Part shown: one piece after another, positions 21,152 through 33,689 of the stretch
How the letters are laid out: every line of letters begins with the position of its first letter
How positions within the stretch are numbered: position 1 is the stretch's first letter
DNA from: Cordilura impudica
Taxonomy: Eukaryota > Arthropoda > Insecta > Diptera > Scathophagidae
Assembly (NCBI GenBank): GCA_963682025.1
Contig: OY821517.1
Span: 20,832,048-20,896,047, forward strand
Direction of reading: 5' to 3'
DNA length: 64,000 bases
Position numbers and translations under genes: made by a program
Notes under the pieces: model-generated
What the model saw: the letters and a program-made list of their open reading frames with translations, nothing else
What the model was told of the DNA's origin: nothing
The model's database searches: none

Positions 21152-21980
21152 TAGGTTATAAAAAGTGTTATATGTAAATAAGATAGAAGAGTCTGATAAT
21201 AATCACATTTTCTTTAAGAGACACCATAGAGATCAAAATATTATTCACCCATTTTTTTGGTATCTCTTAACTTTTTTATTTCAACAACCACATCCAACGG
21301 TACAGATGTTCATAAGAAATTTGATATTAAACAAGAGTGACAACTGAATCAACTCAAAAGAGTTTTTCGCCTCAAAATTTTTTGAACTTCAATATTTTTT
21401 TTTTTTAATATTTAAAAAAAGTCAATTCGGGAATTTAAACGTTCAGAAAGAAATTGTACATCTAAATTCAAGAAAATTTATTTGTTTATTTCAATTTATT
21501 TTCAACAGATGCCTTTGAATCAAAAATTGTATTAACCTCAATTTTTTTCTAGGGCAGCCTTTCTTATCTAATATTTTCTTTACATCCATTTTAGGGATTT
21601 AAACGTTCATAAGGAATATTAAAAAAAAAAACCTGGAAAATATGTAACGGACCACTTTACATAGTTAATTAGAAACAGCTGCTAATCGTCATATTCTTCA
21701 CAACGAAAATTGTATTATTGCAAGTTTTAAATTTCCCACCCAGCGATTTTTTGTACCTTAAATATTATATAACTTCTATTTTGTTTTCCCTTATTAAATT
21801 TTTCTTATAATCAAATTTAATTCAACAAAAATTTGCAGTATGCAGTATGTCCAGTATTTAGCATTTTTAACCAAGTTCAGCAGTTTGCACCATATAAAAA
21901 AATATTTTTACTACAGCTTTTCAGATGTAGAATTTCGAAATTCCTTAGATAAAATCTACAATTAACACAATTGCAATCTA
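21152..21980. other. AT-rich DNA, no gene seen
   Basis: Short open frames have no coding character. A GCAGTATGCAGTATG duplication lies at about 21836-21850. Confidence 0.4.
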
Positions 21981-22769
21981 CAACAAGTAAGAAAATTATA
22001 GTCGGTCTAGACCGACTATACGATACCCTATACCGTGCGTTTAGATACCCTATCTCTTAGGCCCAACTAACTGGATATAGAAAATAAGCATAAACTAAAT
22101 TTGAGTGGGATTTTTATTAATTTTTTCGGCTGCAGATATGAAAAAGTTCATATCGGATGCTATATCTATATGGGGACTAGGCCCAAGAATGGACCGATCC
22201 TGACCATGTTTGGTAAAGTCTCTTGTATTTTGCAAAAATATATACAAACAAAATTTGAGAAGAATCAGTGCAATATTTTTGTTTTTTGATAGATTTAAGT
22301 GAAGATCGGGAAGCAGCTCTATATGGGGCCTATGACTTAGAGTTGTCCAATAGGGATCATTTTGGACTACTGATTAATGGATGTAATATATACATATAAA
22401 CACAAATTGACTAAGATTTGTAAGACAATTTGGATCTTATGGTAATATATGTTGATTTCATAGGGGTCATTTGTATGGGGGCTAGGTCTGAACATGGACC
22501 GATTCTCACCAATTTCAACAGCGTTCATCCCATGGCCGATAAAAGATCAAATACCAAATTTCGTCAAAAATTTGCGACCTGCAGTTTGATTACAAACTTT
22601 ACATGGACACACAGACGGACGGACGGACGGACATCGTTAAATCGAATAAGATAGTGATTCTGATTCGATCGGTATAATTAAAGATGGGTGTAGGTCAAAT
22701 ATTTTTGGTTGTTACAAACAGCAGCACAAAGTCATTATACCCAAACCACATAGTGGTATAGGGTATAAT
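21981..22769 (+). repeat. mini-me/DINE-like element, best full copy
   Basis: CAACAAGTAAGAAAATTATAG at 21981, then the 24-bp perfect palindrome (21997-22020), an internal core, a GACGGACGGACGGACGG block near 22613-22630, and the AGTGGTATAGGGTATAA end at 22753-22769. It can serve as the reference copy for this family in the window. Confidence 0.85.
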
Positions 22770-23155
22770 AACGCTATACAACAGGCATTCTAGGGATGAG
22801 AAATTCAAGGCCAGAGTGAAAGTACTACGCCAATATAGTAAAAGCGCCAAAGGGATTGGTGTTTTCAGACCAAACTTTTTTTTTGGAGCTTTGTATATTT
22901 TTTCCTTATCTTTATCAAGTTGGACTAATTTTATCGAATGAAATCTTCAAAAGATTTTATTTTTTTCCCTTTTTTAATCAAAAAATTTAAATTTTTCTCT
23001 TTTTTAATATTCAGGACATAATTGGACTAATTTTATGGAATGAAATCATCACAAAATTTAATTTTTTTCCCCTTTTTTTAATCAATTATATGGACAAAGA
23101 AGTAACATATTCAGGACATATATTATTATTTGTTAGTAGAGAAGAAAATATATAC
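22770..23155. other. AT-rich DNA with a tandem duplication
   Basis: A ~104-bp unit (TTGGACTAATTTTATCGAATGAAATC.., from about 22920 and again from about 23021) is present twice. A segment at 27105-27240 looks similar. No gene was recognised. Confidence 0.45.
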
Positions 23156-23735
23156 AGTCCAAAAATATTAGAATTTAGAATTTCTTTCAATAAAAGTTCT
23201 TTATAGCCACAATTTATTAACTTTTTTTATATTAACTTCAATATTTATTGTCTCAAAAATAAGTGATACAAAACTAAATTAAAAAAAATTGTTTTCTTAT
23301 AGTATAAGTAAAAAAACAAATAGATTGTTGTGAACACTTTTGTGAGTTTGTTAACATTGGCTAAAGTTAATTTAAAAAAAATTTATTTTAGTAGTTAATA
23401 TGACCGACCACCTTTCATAAAATTAACTTACCCGTTTTGGAACATTCGGCATTCGCCACTGCCCAAAGCTCCACCAGATTTTGCAGAACTGAACTTCTCG
23501 TTGTAATTATCTTTTTTAGGATATTCCATAAATTTTCTATTGGATTGAAGTCCGGGGATTATGGTGGCCACCCCACACACTTAACATTATTCTCCTGAAG
23601 CCACTCAACGGTCACCTTGGCTTTATGCTTGGGATCATTATCCTGCATAAAAAGTGTGTCACCTGCTAACAACTTCGAGGCTAGGCGAGTTGGAATCTCT
23701 AAAAATTTCAGTATAATATTCTGCCTCAAGCTCTA
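23156..23735 (-). pseudogene. Tc1-like transposase fragment with terminal end
   Basis: On the minus strand 23429-23735 reads ILKFLEIPTRLASKLLAGD, FMQDNDPKHKAK, EWLQENNVKCVGWPP, a stop, and SPDFNPIENLWNILKK. The aspartate of QDNDPKH and the glutamate of NPIENLW are the second and third residues of the Tc1/mariner DDE triad, about 34 residues apart. The left boundary TA plus CAGTCCAAAAATATTAG near 23156 looks like its 3' terminal repeat with a TA duplication. The N-terminal half, including the paired helix-turn-helix and first aspartate, is replaced by LINE sequence from 23736. One in-frame stop makes even this part inactive. Confidence 0.8.
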
Positions 23736-26500
23736 CAAGTGGCCGATTCCGCCCTTCCTGTATGGTGTAGGTGAGCCCTCAGCTCAGAGTGTTCAGTGAG
23801 GCTGCCCATTACCCAATTAAGTTCTCCTCTACTCAGATTAAAGATTTCCCTGGTCTTCGTAGTGTTCGTAGTACCCCATAATATCTTTGTAACCTTACAC
23901 ACGTCAGTCTCTTCCCAAATTGATACTTCCGAACTTTTCGCCCAGTCTGCCTGTTTCAATTTGAGAGACTTAAAAGGTATTGGGTTTTCCAAATTGACCT
24001 TTCCAGGAAGAACCCCTCCTGGCCAGTTCGTCAGCAATCTAGTTTCCCATTATACCACTGTGTCCTTGGATCCGAACGATTTCAAGTCTGCCTCATCTGG
24101 AGAAGTTTGCAATCTCCTCCTCACTCTCGAGGATAGTCCTTGATCTAGTTTTGTCCGCGGATATCGATATGGTAGCCGCTAGATTATCTGTAAAGATTTT
24201 CACGTCCCCAGGACTTGGGAATCCCGGTCGTTAATAGACCTTATACATTCCGTTATCGCGACCAATTTAGCCTGAAAGACAGAGTTGTGGTCCGAAAGAT
24301 AGAGGTATATTCCTGTAGAGAGGTCCTCATCATTGAAACCTATGCCAGTCTTACCCAGCAGAGTATATGCGTCCGTATAGTAGTGTGACCCTGGAAGGTT
24401 TTATAGAATATTCCCGTTAATCCAAATTTCCCTGTCTGTTATCTGTATACTGCAGGGTATATCTGTTGTCACTTCCATGATTCTATCACAGCTAATATCC
24501 ACTGTATTGGGTCCCGTAATTTGGTCTAAAATGTCTGGTATCTGGTCATGTGGCCGGTGAAATATTCCTCTGTTACCCTTAATCGTAACATGGGCAGAGC
24601 TGGCTCATGTTTAATTCTAATCTCCATTGAGTGTATAGATAGAATATTTTCTAAAGCCCCCGAGCATGTAGTCCGTATTCTAATCTCGTATTAATCCCTA
24701 TGCAACAGAGGCGCTGTATCTTTTGGAAAGGTTTAATGTAGCATTTCCTGTTCACTTAGGTCCATATGACTATGGATGCATAGGTTAGAATAGGTCTTAT
24801 GACGCTTGTGTGTAGCCAATGTGTCACCCTCGGGTTTAAACCCCATTTTGAGCCTATATTTCTGCTGCAAATGGCACATACATAATGAGACTTCGCAATC
24901 CTGCTCTCAATATGGTTTTCCCAAGTGAGCTTTTCATCGAGAATTACCGCAAGGTATTTCACCCTTTGTGTGATTCTAATCGTTTTACCCTGGAATTGAC
25001 GTTCATCAAAGTCGATTATTCTCGTCTTCCTAGTAAAGAGGCATATTTCAGTTTTCTCTGGGTTCACATCCGATGCATAAATTTCCTCCTACATAAATTT
25101 CTAGGATCTTTCCCCCTTAACAGTAGCGCTACGTCATCTGCGTAGCAGACAGGTTGGAAACCATTATTGGCTAGAATTCTTAACAGACTGTTTATAGTGG
25201 TCACCGAGAGAAGGAGGGCATAAAATTCCCCCTTGAAGTGTCCCACAACAAATCTTGTCTCTTATTCTAATGCCACCAACCTCGCAACTTATACATCTAT
25301 CCCTTGCATGTGAATGATCCAGGTTTTGATATCCCGGTCAATGTCGAGTCTTTCTAGGAATTGGAGTAGCATATTGGTTGATACATTGTGAAAAGCTCCT
25401 TCTATATCAATAAATATAGCTAGGGTGAAGATTTTTAGACCAAAAGATCTTTCAGTGTGGTGAACTACTTCATGACGCGCAGTTTTGACTTAGCGTCCCT
25501 TTAGATAAACTTCCGAAACTCATTCGGGATTTGAGATATAACCATGTTATCGACCATTCGCTCTATGGTTTTCTGGAAGGATGTAAGACTTATCGGTCGA
25601 TAGGCTTTTGGGGTCGCGCAGCTCTCCTTTCCTGGCTTTGGTATGAAGACCACTTTGGCCTCCTGCCATGCCCTTGGTGTGTACGCAAGTTTTAGGCTAG
25701 CAAAGAATATGCCAGACTACTGCCAATCAAGTTCCCGCTCTTTTGTAAAAGAGCAGGAACGATTTTATCTGGGCCTGCTGCCTTAATGCGGGCAAAACTT
25801 TGTGTTGCCTTAATTACCACATTTTCGGTTATTCTATCATTTCTTTCCTCCCAATATTGTTCCTGATTAGGCCCTTCATATTGTTCCCCATCGGATCGCG
25901 TCTGCTGTTCCACCAATTTCTGTGTTCCTCTTCGACCCATGTCCTTCGGTAAGAAAGTGCATCAATATTCATGAGAACAGTGCTATTGATTCCGCCGAAT
26001 CCCATCCTTACCGACTAGATTTTCAGGCTGTGGTTGGGTTTTCGATAAGAATTTGTTGATTTTCGAGACGTCATTAATGCTATCAACCTGTTCACAGAAA
26101 AGTTTCCAGGAGTTGCGGTTGGCAATTCGAATCTTTTTGTTGTAGTCCTTGAGTTTGTCATGGTAGTCATCCCAGTATACTACTAATCTATAGGAGTAGT
26201 TAGACGGGCTATTAGATTTCTCCTAAATTTTGACCAATCCGTTTTAGCATTCCGAGAAGGAATGCTCGCTAGAGACATGCCAATCTTGGATATCGTCGCC
26301 TAGATTTTTTGAACATATTCAAATATCTAAAACCTCTTCCCTTAATCTGTTAACAAAGGTTGCAGTGTTCCCAGTATTAAGGGTAAAAAAAGTTATTTTC
26401 ATTAAGAAATTCATATAAAGCATCTCCCCTTTGGTTACAGTTCGAACTACCCCACGCTATATGGTGAGAGTTCGCATCGCACCCTATGAGAATTTCCTTA
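23736..26500 (-). pseudogene. non-LTR retrotransposon with EN, RT and RNase H-side remnants
   Basis: Minus-strand LINE in many frames. The endonuclease end is near 26480-26360: EILIGCDANSHHIAWGSSN, then RGDALYEFL. Downstream are the linker KIRIANRNSWKLFCEQ (about 26140), the RT start RIKAAGPDKIVPALLQK (about 25790), the palm motif FIDIEGAFHNVS (about 25400) and CYADDVALLLRG (about 25130, catalytic YADD). Then come RVKYLAVILDEKLTWENHI and the last readable piece, KTREIFNLSRGELN..MGSL near 23830. Such a C-terminal region after RT occurs in R1/LOA/I-like LINEs with RNase H or zinc-knuckle tails. Frameshifts throughout make it inactive. The 3' end joins the Tc1 fragment without a visible A-tail. 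Confidence 0.75.
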
Positions 26501-28779
26501 CCTGTTGTTAGCTAGCTCTCCTGACCATCTCTTCCAGCTCCGGCAAAATATGATTAGTTTTAAATTGTTTTGACGTTTTGTATTTAATGCAACAACACGG
26601 AAGGCACAATACAAGTGTTTTTCAAAGAGTGACGCTGAACATACGTTACTATTATACCAAGAAACATAAAAGAATGACATAAACTAATGTGCCATTTATT
26701 GAGCACTTTATAATTATTATAATAAAAAATATATATATTTTATGAACATTTTTGGAAGTCACTGTACGTATGAGTGATATATTTAATATTAAACCAAACA
26801 TACGGCAACATATTTTTTTATATTTTATACGTGGCAATATTAATCAAAATTATTTATTCAAGCCTTAGCAGCAGTTTTGCTTAAGAATGAAATGCGGAAC
26901 CATCAATGCTTCTTGGCTTATAACTGAAAAAGTAGGAAAACAAACATTAAGTTAGCGGAAAAATATAAAAGGTCATAACAAAGTATGGCCTGAGAACGCC
27001 AAACGCTTTGGAGATTTTATTAAACTGGCCTAGAACTTTCAACCTGATCGCGAAGCTCTTCCACAGTGCAATATGGGCGTCACAGCTCAATATGGAGAAT
27101 TAACAAAAATTTTTTGGAGCTTGTATATTTTACTGCAATCTAGACCATAACTTTACAAACTAAAAATTTAATGTTTTTCCCCATATAATTAATTAAAAAA
27201 AAAAAAAATACGTATTCAAGGACAAAAACTGAAACAGCTGGCACCCAGATATGGTGCTTAAAAGTTTCCAACACAACTAAAAAAAAAACCCGAAATTAAG
27301 CTTGGAACAAATGACAAGAGAAAGCTAAATATAGAAAAACAAAACCTTGTGAACTATTTACTATACAGAGTAATGAAAAGACCAAGGACATTACAGTTAT
27401 TCAACCTAAATCCTAGAAAAGATATAAAGAGAAAAAACATAGAGAAACATTAATCAAACTCATTCAAGTGTAAGTCTTTCTAAGGGCAGAGTATACATGC
27501 AAGAAGAGTTACTAATATAATTTTTTTTATTTTATTTGAATCTATTTGCTTGGTTAAGTGTTTGTTTTATTGCAATATACTAAATAAAATCTGTTACCAA
27601 AGTTAAATGGAGCTCATTTAAATCCAAGAATATTGAATAACACATACACACAGCACTCATGTACGAGCATTAGGGTAACATCTAAAAAGTAAAATCATTG
27701 ATAAAAACGTCTTGCAAAGTTAGAGACATCGTTGTGATCTTCAGATCAAATCTATAGCAATCTTATCTGAAAGATAAATCGATACCTCCCTAATATACAT
27801 CTAGACTTCTTAATATAGATTTGATTTTATAAAGACTCATACATATATATTTGATAGATATGTGTATTTGTATGTGTCTGTGCTATTTAAAAGCATATAC
27901 ACATAAGGAAAGAAAACTGTGCCTGTGTTTGTAGTTGATAAGAGATTATGTTTACAGTATGTGTTATAAAAATAGGCGTTAAAAATACATTAAAAAACTT
28001 TTCTAATAATAAAGTTATTTATAAAGTACATAAGAGTACCCTAAATACATAAGTCTCTGTATTAAAAAAACATATATGAGAAAACTTAAAATAATGTTTT
28101 TAAATTCATTTATCTAACAAATTTACCAACTGTTGTGTACAAGTATTTTTTTAAAACAAGGTAGAGATTCAAAATTCACCATGCTGGGGGACTTAATAGA
28201 AATGCAAGTATATGCATTGGGTTTAGATTCTTTAAGACTTCCGCAAGAAATTTGAACCCATAACTACATAGTTTTATTCGAAATTTAACTAAGATTTTGT
28301 GAAATAACTGGAAAACCTTGATTCAAGCAATAGCCATAACATCGTCACATACATGATAAAGATTGTCCACGTCTAGGATACCTAGAGTTACACTACGAAA
28401 TTCCCTTTTATTTTAGCTAATGATTAATCTGAAAGCTAAATGCAAATCTAGCTTCTATCTAGGTCATGAATTCTTCAAAAATCTGAGTTACTTGGGTAAT
28501 GTTTCTCTTGATGTGTAAAATTTTTGACCTCATTGTGATTTATGGGCTTCCGGTTGAAATAATTAGAAAAATTAAAAGCTCAGCTCTGTATGCCAGAATA
28601 TTTGCTTGATATGTCAGGCGGGTTTATACCAAACTTATAAAGCTGATATATTTTGTTATTATTTTTATCTACATTTCAACAGGCTTTCACGAATGTTTCT
28701 CCAACCAATTAGTTTTAATTCAAATATTGACACAAAAACATTTCCCCGTAACCAATATTTAGGTTGGCAAAATATGGCG
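26501..28779. other. AT-rich DNA, no gene seen
   Basis: About 2.3 kb with long A/T runs, TATATA stretches near 26720-26740, and TATATGTATTTGTATG-type simple sequence around 27840-27880. No open frame has coding character and no RNA gene was found. A GGAGCTTGTATATTTTA segment at 27116 resembles 22888. Confidence 0.45.
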
Positions 28780-30147
28780 GATTCTTGCAGAATGATATTT
28801 TGATAAATTGAGCCAAATCGGACAATGCATTCTGGACGCGCATTGAGTTCAAATTTCAAATATGCATTTATATGTAAAAATTATCAAAAAAAAAAAATCT
28901 TTTTTCACAAAAATTATGATATTAATAATTGGTTTCAATTAAATGAACTAATAAACCGTAATCTAGAGTAATTTATCTTTCTAAAAAAATAACAAAATCT
29001 ATTATCGGTTGAAAAACAGCCAAGTTATATCAAGTTGCCCAGGCAATAAATGCTCCGCAGACCACTTGATTAAGAAAAATCGAGCTCATATTTTCAAAGA
29101 CATTGATATACTCTACAACAACAACATTTTTTCATTCTACTGATCCCATCATGATCTTAAGTAAAGTATTTTGCATCTCGCCTATTGCCATGCCGTTCGG
29201 TACGTATTTTTTAGCGCTATTTCAAAATCTCAAACAATATGTTAAAGAAATTTACCGAAATCAACGATTCGACATTAAGGTCTTATTAACAAAAGATATG
29301 TGATAAAAAATGCCAATAATTTTAGGTATCCTGTCCTTAATTTGGCGTGGACAGCGTTTTTATTTCAGCGGATTTGGAGAAATATTTTATTTTTCATACT
29401 TTTTCAACTTTAGGCTAAACCTTTTTGTTGTTTTCATATTTCAAATATCTTTTATAAAAATATTATACTACTTGATATAAGCTCTCAATCTTACAAATTA
29501 AGGTTATTACTATTAACTGTCCCTCTTTAAGGTCAAAAGTCAAATTTAAGAAGATTTACATATTTTTAAAACAAAATACCGAAATAATATATATTTGTTG
29601 AATGATTTCGATAAAACTTGCTGATATTTTAATAATTCCAAAAAATAATATTCTGCACTTATTTTCTGAAATTAACCCATGGGGCACTCTTGATGTCAAA
29701 TTGACTCTTTATGAAACTCTATAAATATTTTCTTCATCAGGATTTTTTTTAAATAGACGAGATGGAAAGTACTTTACACAAGATCTTTTTAGGACCAGCA
29801 AAATGTAAAAATGTTGTTATTTCTATGTCTTTAAAAATATAAGCTCGATTTTCTTAATCAAGTGGTCTGCGACGCATTCATTGCCTAGGGAACTTAATAT
29901 AACTTGGCCGTTTTTCAACCGATAATAGACTTTGTTATTTTATCAGAAAGATAATTTTCTCTAGATTACGGTTTTTTAATTAATTTAATTGAAACGCAAA
30001 AACGAATATCTAAATATTTGTTAAAAGTTATTTATTCTTTTTGATAATTTTTACATATAAATGCGTATTTGAATATTGAACTCAATGCGCGTCCAGAAAG
30101 CATTGTCCGATTTGGCTCAAATTGGATCCAGTGTCATAATAATCTGG
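28780..30147. repeat. foldback repeat with ~400-bp arms
   Basis: The left arm (28780-29187) matches the reverse complement of the right arm (29752-30147). Matching blocks are GAGCCAAATCGGACAATGC, GACGCGCATTGAGTTC, GCAGACCACTTGATTAAG, AAATCGAGCT and CATCTCG. The loop (29188-29751) has no recognised content. No target duplication was identified, so the true ends may lie further out. Confidence 0.75.
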
Positions 30148-30199
30148 CTCGCACACCTCAAAATTCGACCAAACATTTTTTTTTCTTCATATAAACCAC

Positions 30200-30345
30200 T
30201 GTCACCCTATTGCACATCTTTCATTCTATGGCTGATAAAAGCTTATATGCTAATTTCATTAAAATATATTCATATTTGCGACCTGAAGTTTGGTTAGAAA
30301 GATTGCGTGGACACACAGATGGGCGAACGGAGAGACAGATAGATG
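30200..30345 (+). repeat. mini-me/DINE-like fragment
   Basis: TATGGCTGATAAAAGCTTATATG.. and ATATTTGCGACCTGAAGTTTG.. match the 3' third of the family, followed by a degraded ACAGATGGGCGAACGGAGAG block. It abuts the foldback repeat. Confidence 0.65.
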
Positions 30346-31426
30346 GACGCCGCACTGTTGACCACATTTTGAGATGGCGGCCAAAAATCATTTTTTAATG
30401 GTTAGCGATTTTGAAGTTATGGTATTCATTTGAAAGTAAATACCAGTGAACCTCGGGAGCCAAAAAATTGTGAATCTATTTCAACTATACCACAGCGAAC
30501 AGGGTCTTCGAAAATGGACTTTCTAGGTATTTTGCTAAAATTAAAAATTTCTTTGTAAATTTCGATTTTTAAATGACTGTAAATTTTTTATTTTAAACGA
30601 TTTTAAAGCAAAATTAATTTTGTATGATTCTAAAACTTATAGGCTATTAATGTTAGAAATATAAAGTCACTGAGTTGTTTAGAAATTTAAAAAGGAAAAT
30701 TTTTTGAAAAGGTCAAAATTTCCCGAAAATCTCCTACATAATAGAGCATAACTCTTGCCCATCAAAAGCCATAAAAAAAACTTGCACTTTTCTGTAGTCC
30801 GAACCCTCCCCTACACTTTTGTATTATGTACTCGCCCGTTTCTGCTCGTGTGCACCAAAACAACTTTTCTGACCCACAGTCAGATATTTTGTGCAAAATT
30901 TATGAATACAAAAGTTTTCCACTATGTGGTTAGGGTACCATGAGTTTGCCCTGATGTTTGCAACTACTGAAAATATTGGACCAATACCCAACGTTAATTA
31001 TACGGATCGACCCAAAATGATCATTGTTTTTTATACTGACAGAAAAAGGAAACGGTAGAGTTGACACGAGTTGTTATATACTTATAAGAAGGGATTGAGA
31101 CATAATGAGCTCAATTGTTAAATTATATTAATAGGTAAAATAATTTGTTAGTTTGACACGTACATTTAAATAGGTATTTTTCAAAACCATTAAAAGTCGG
31201 AACTTGAGTTATATAGTTTAAATACCTGCTAAAATGGGAAAAAATTTTAATAACAGGTAAGTGGTAAAAAAAACTATTGCGCTACACTCTTTAGGGAGAT
31301 CTCGCTGACATATTTTCTTCAACAAAAAGATGTAGACGATATAATTTTGCACATGCTGAGCAACCATTTCTTAAGGAATTGTAACCTGTAGGAAATTAAA
31401 TACACAAAGAAAAAACTACAACTTTT
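30346..31426. other. no gene seen; small mini-me-like scrap
   Basis: AT-rich. 30916-31030 contains CCACTATGTGGTTAGGG and GGACCAATACCCA..AATTATACGGATCG, an eroded mini-me end. Nothing else was recognised. Confidence 0.45.
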
Positions 31427-31910
31427 GCATCAAATTGCAGCAAAAAACGGTACATTGAATGCTCTCATAGCAAGGCAAAGATGTACAAACGTCACCAAGA
31501 CTGGTTATTAAAGGAACTTATTTTTGAGAGTTCACATACAACTGCCAATGAAAGTGGAAAAAGGGTCGACCAGCAAAACTAACAGATAGATATAGTGAAA
31601 GATCACGAAGTCGCAAGCTGGAGAACATCAATGAAGAAATTTCTCAAGGAATTGTTAAGGATTCATTTTTGCACCAAATTCCAAAATAAGAAAAATAAAA
31701 TTGAAATATTTGAAAAAATAGTAGAAGAAAAACATTCCTACGCAAGAAAAATGTCCAGATGTTGCACTAATGAAGACCTTATCAATATTTTGTTGTGCAC
31801 TTCAGATCCATCCAGATCCAGATCGCCAAGATGGAAATCTACCTCCATTGAATTAGACGAAGAAGCTAAACAGCTTCTAGAAGATGAAAATCAAGGCTAT
31901 TTAGAAGAAA
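31427..31910 (+). pseudogene. fragment of an unrecognised basic protein
   Basis: One frame from about 31480 reads MYKRHQDWLLKELIFESS; after a one-base shift another reads KGRPAKLTDRYSERSRSRKLENINEE, up to a stop near 31690. The basic K-G-R-P..SERS..RK segment resembles linker regions in several transposase-like proteins, including, from memory, the family of 11247-12627, but the match is too weak to assign. The Helitron at 31911 inserted at its 3' side. Confidence 0.3.
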
Positions 31911-31919
31911 TCTATATAT

Positions 31920-33440
31920 ATAAAATTCATTTTCTGTTTGTTTGTTTGTTTGTTTATTTGTTTGTTTGTTTGTTTGACCGCTATACAAATTTTTATTTTT
32001 CAACGGATTCTCCTGAAGTTTTGTACACACGATCTCTATACTCCAGGAAAGGTCGCCATATACTTTTTACCGGCCACGCCTACTTTTACGCCCACTTTTT
32101 ATATACAATTCATTTTCTGTTTTTTTCATATTTGTTCACTATACACATTTTTATTTGTTAACAGATTTCTCTGAAATTTGGTACACACGATCCCTGTACT
32201 CCAGCTAAGGTCACCATGTACTACTTTTTATCGACCACGCCTACTTTTACGCCCACTTTTTATATACAATTCATTTTCTGTTTTTGGTATATTTGTTCGC
32301 TACACAAATTATTATTTTTCAACGGATTTCTCTGAATTTTGCTAAACACGATCTCCGTACTACAGGAAAGGTTGTCATATGATTCTTACCTGCCACGCCT
32401 ACTTCTGCGCTCACTTTTTGTCTACAATTCATTTTCTGTTTTTTGGTATATTTGTTCGCTATTCAAATTTTTGTTTTTCAACGCATTTCTCTGAAATTTG
32501 GTACACACGATCTTTGTACCCCAGGCCAGGTCACCGTGTGATTCTTGCGGCCACACCTACTTTTACGCCCACTTTTGTGTACAATTCGTTTTCGGTTTTT
32601 TGGTATATTTGTTCGCTATACAAATTTTTATTTTTCAACCGATTTCTCTGAAATTTGGTAAACACGATCTCTCTGCTCCAGGGAAGGTCGACATATTCTT
32701 CGTACCGGTCACGCCTACTATGACGCCCACTTTTTGTATACAATTCGTTTTCTGTTTTTTTGGTATATTTTTTCGCTATACAAATTTTTATTTTTCAACC
32801 GATTTCTCTGAAATTTGGTAAACACGATCCCTCTGCTCCAGGGAAGGTCGACATATTCTTCTCACCGGTCACGCCTACTATGACGCCCACTTTTAGTATA
32901 CAATTCACATTCTGTTTTTTGGTACATTTGTTCGCTGCACAATTTTTTTTTAAACGGATTTCTCTGAAATTTGCTACACACGATCTCTGTACTCCAGAGA
33001 GGTCGCCATATGATTCTTGCCGGCCACGCCTACTTCTACGCCCACTTTTTATACAAAATTAATTTTCTGTTTTTTGGTATATTTGTTCACTATAGAAATT
33101 TTTATTTTGCAAAGGATGTCTAAAATTTGGTCACACGATTTCTATAATACAGGGAATGTCACCATATGCTTTTTACAGGCCATGCCTATATAAAACTTAT
33201 TTTTTTCCTTTTATTTGTTTCTTTATTTGATTGCTATACATACTTTTATTTTTCAATGGCTTTCTCCGAAATTTAGACCATATGCCAGGGAAGGTTGACA
33301 TATGATTTTTACCGGCCACGCCTACTTTTACGCCCAATTTTCATATAAAATTCATATTTTGTTGTATGGTATATTTCTTCCCTATACAAATTTGTACTTT
33401 TCAACGGATTTCTCTGAAATTTTGTTAACACGAAAATAAC
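31920..33440 (+). repeat. ~157-bp satellite, about nine units
   Basis: Each unit contains TTTATTTTTCAACGGATTTC, an ACACGATCTC segment, GTCGCCATAT and GGCCACGCCTACTTTTACGC. The last box recurs near 32073, 32232, 32390, 32547, 32707, 32867, 33021, 33178 (eroded) and 33318, spacings of about 154-160 bp except the last. Two adjacent units (32,600s-32,880s) are nearly identical, suggesting recent amplification. Confidence 0.9.
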
Positions 33441-33689
33441 TACACGGTAAACAAATTCCCCAAACTAAAAAAAAGGTACCCAAAAGAAATGAACAAATTC
33501 CCCATTTTTTTTTTAATCGAAATAAAAAATGAACTTACTCCCCAAATTCATTCTTAAATTTTTACATATTTTTATTTAATGAATTTTGTTAAACATTTAT
33601 TTTAGTGAACATTTGCATACTGCTCTCAATATATGTCCTACAATAGATGCATTTAAAATGAGTATTCTTTTCAATAGCCTCATTTCGTT

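Noticed and set aside
22101..22289. Recurrent frames MSGIFINFFGCRYEKVHIG and MDLMAIYVDFIG in mini-me-like copies
   Set aside because: They are found in every copy of the non-coding repeat, with different truncations and no codon-position bias. They are shadows of a conserved DNA repeat.
31595..33062. Several open frames across the satellite region (FVCLFVYLFVCLF, HTYFYAHF)
   Set aside because: They translate the GTTT run and the ~157-bp satellite units; adjacent units read in different frames.
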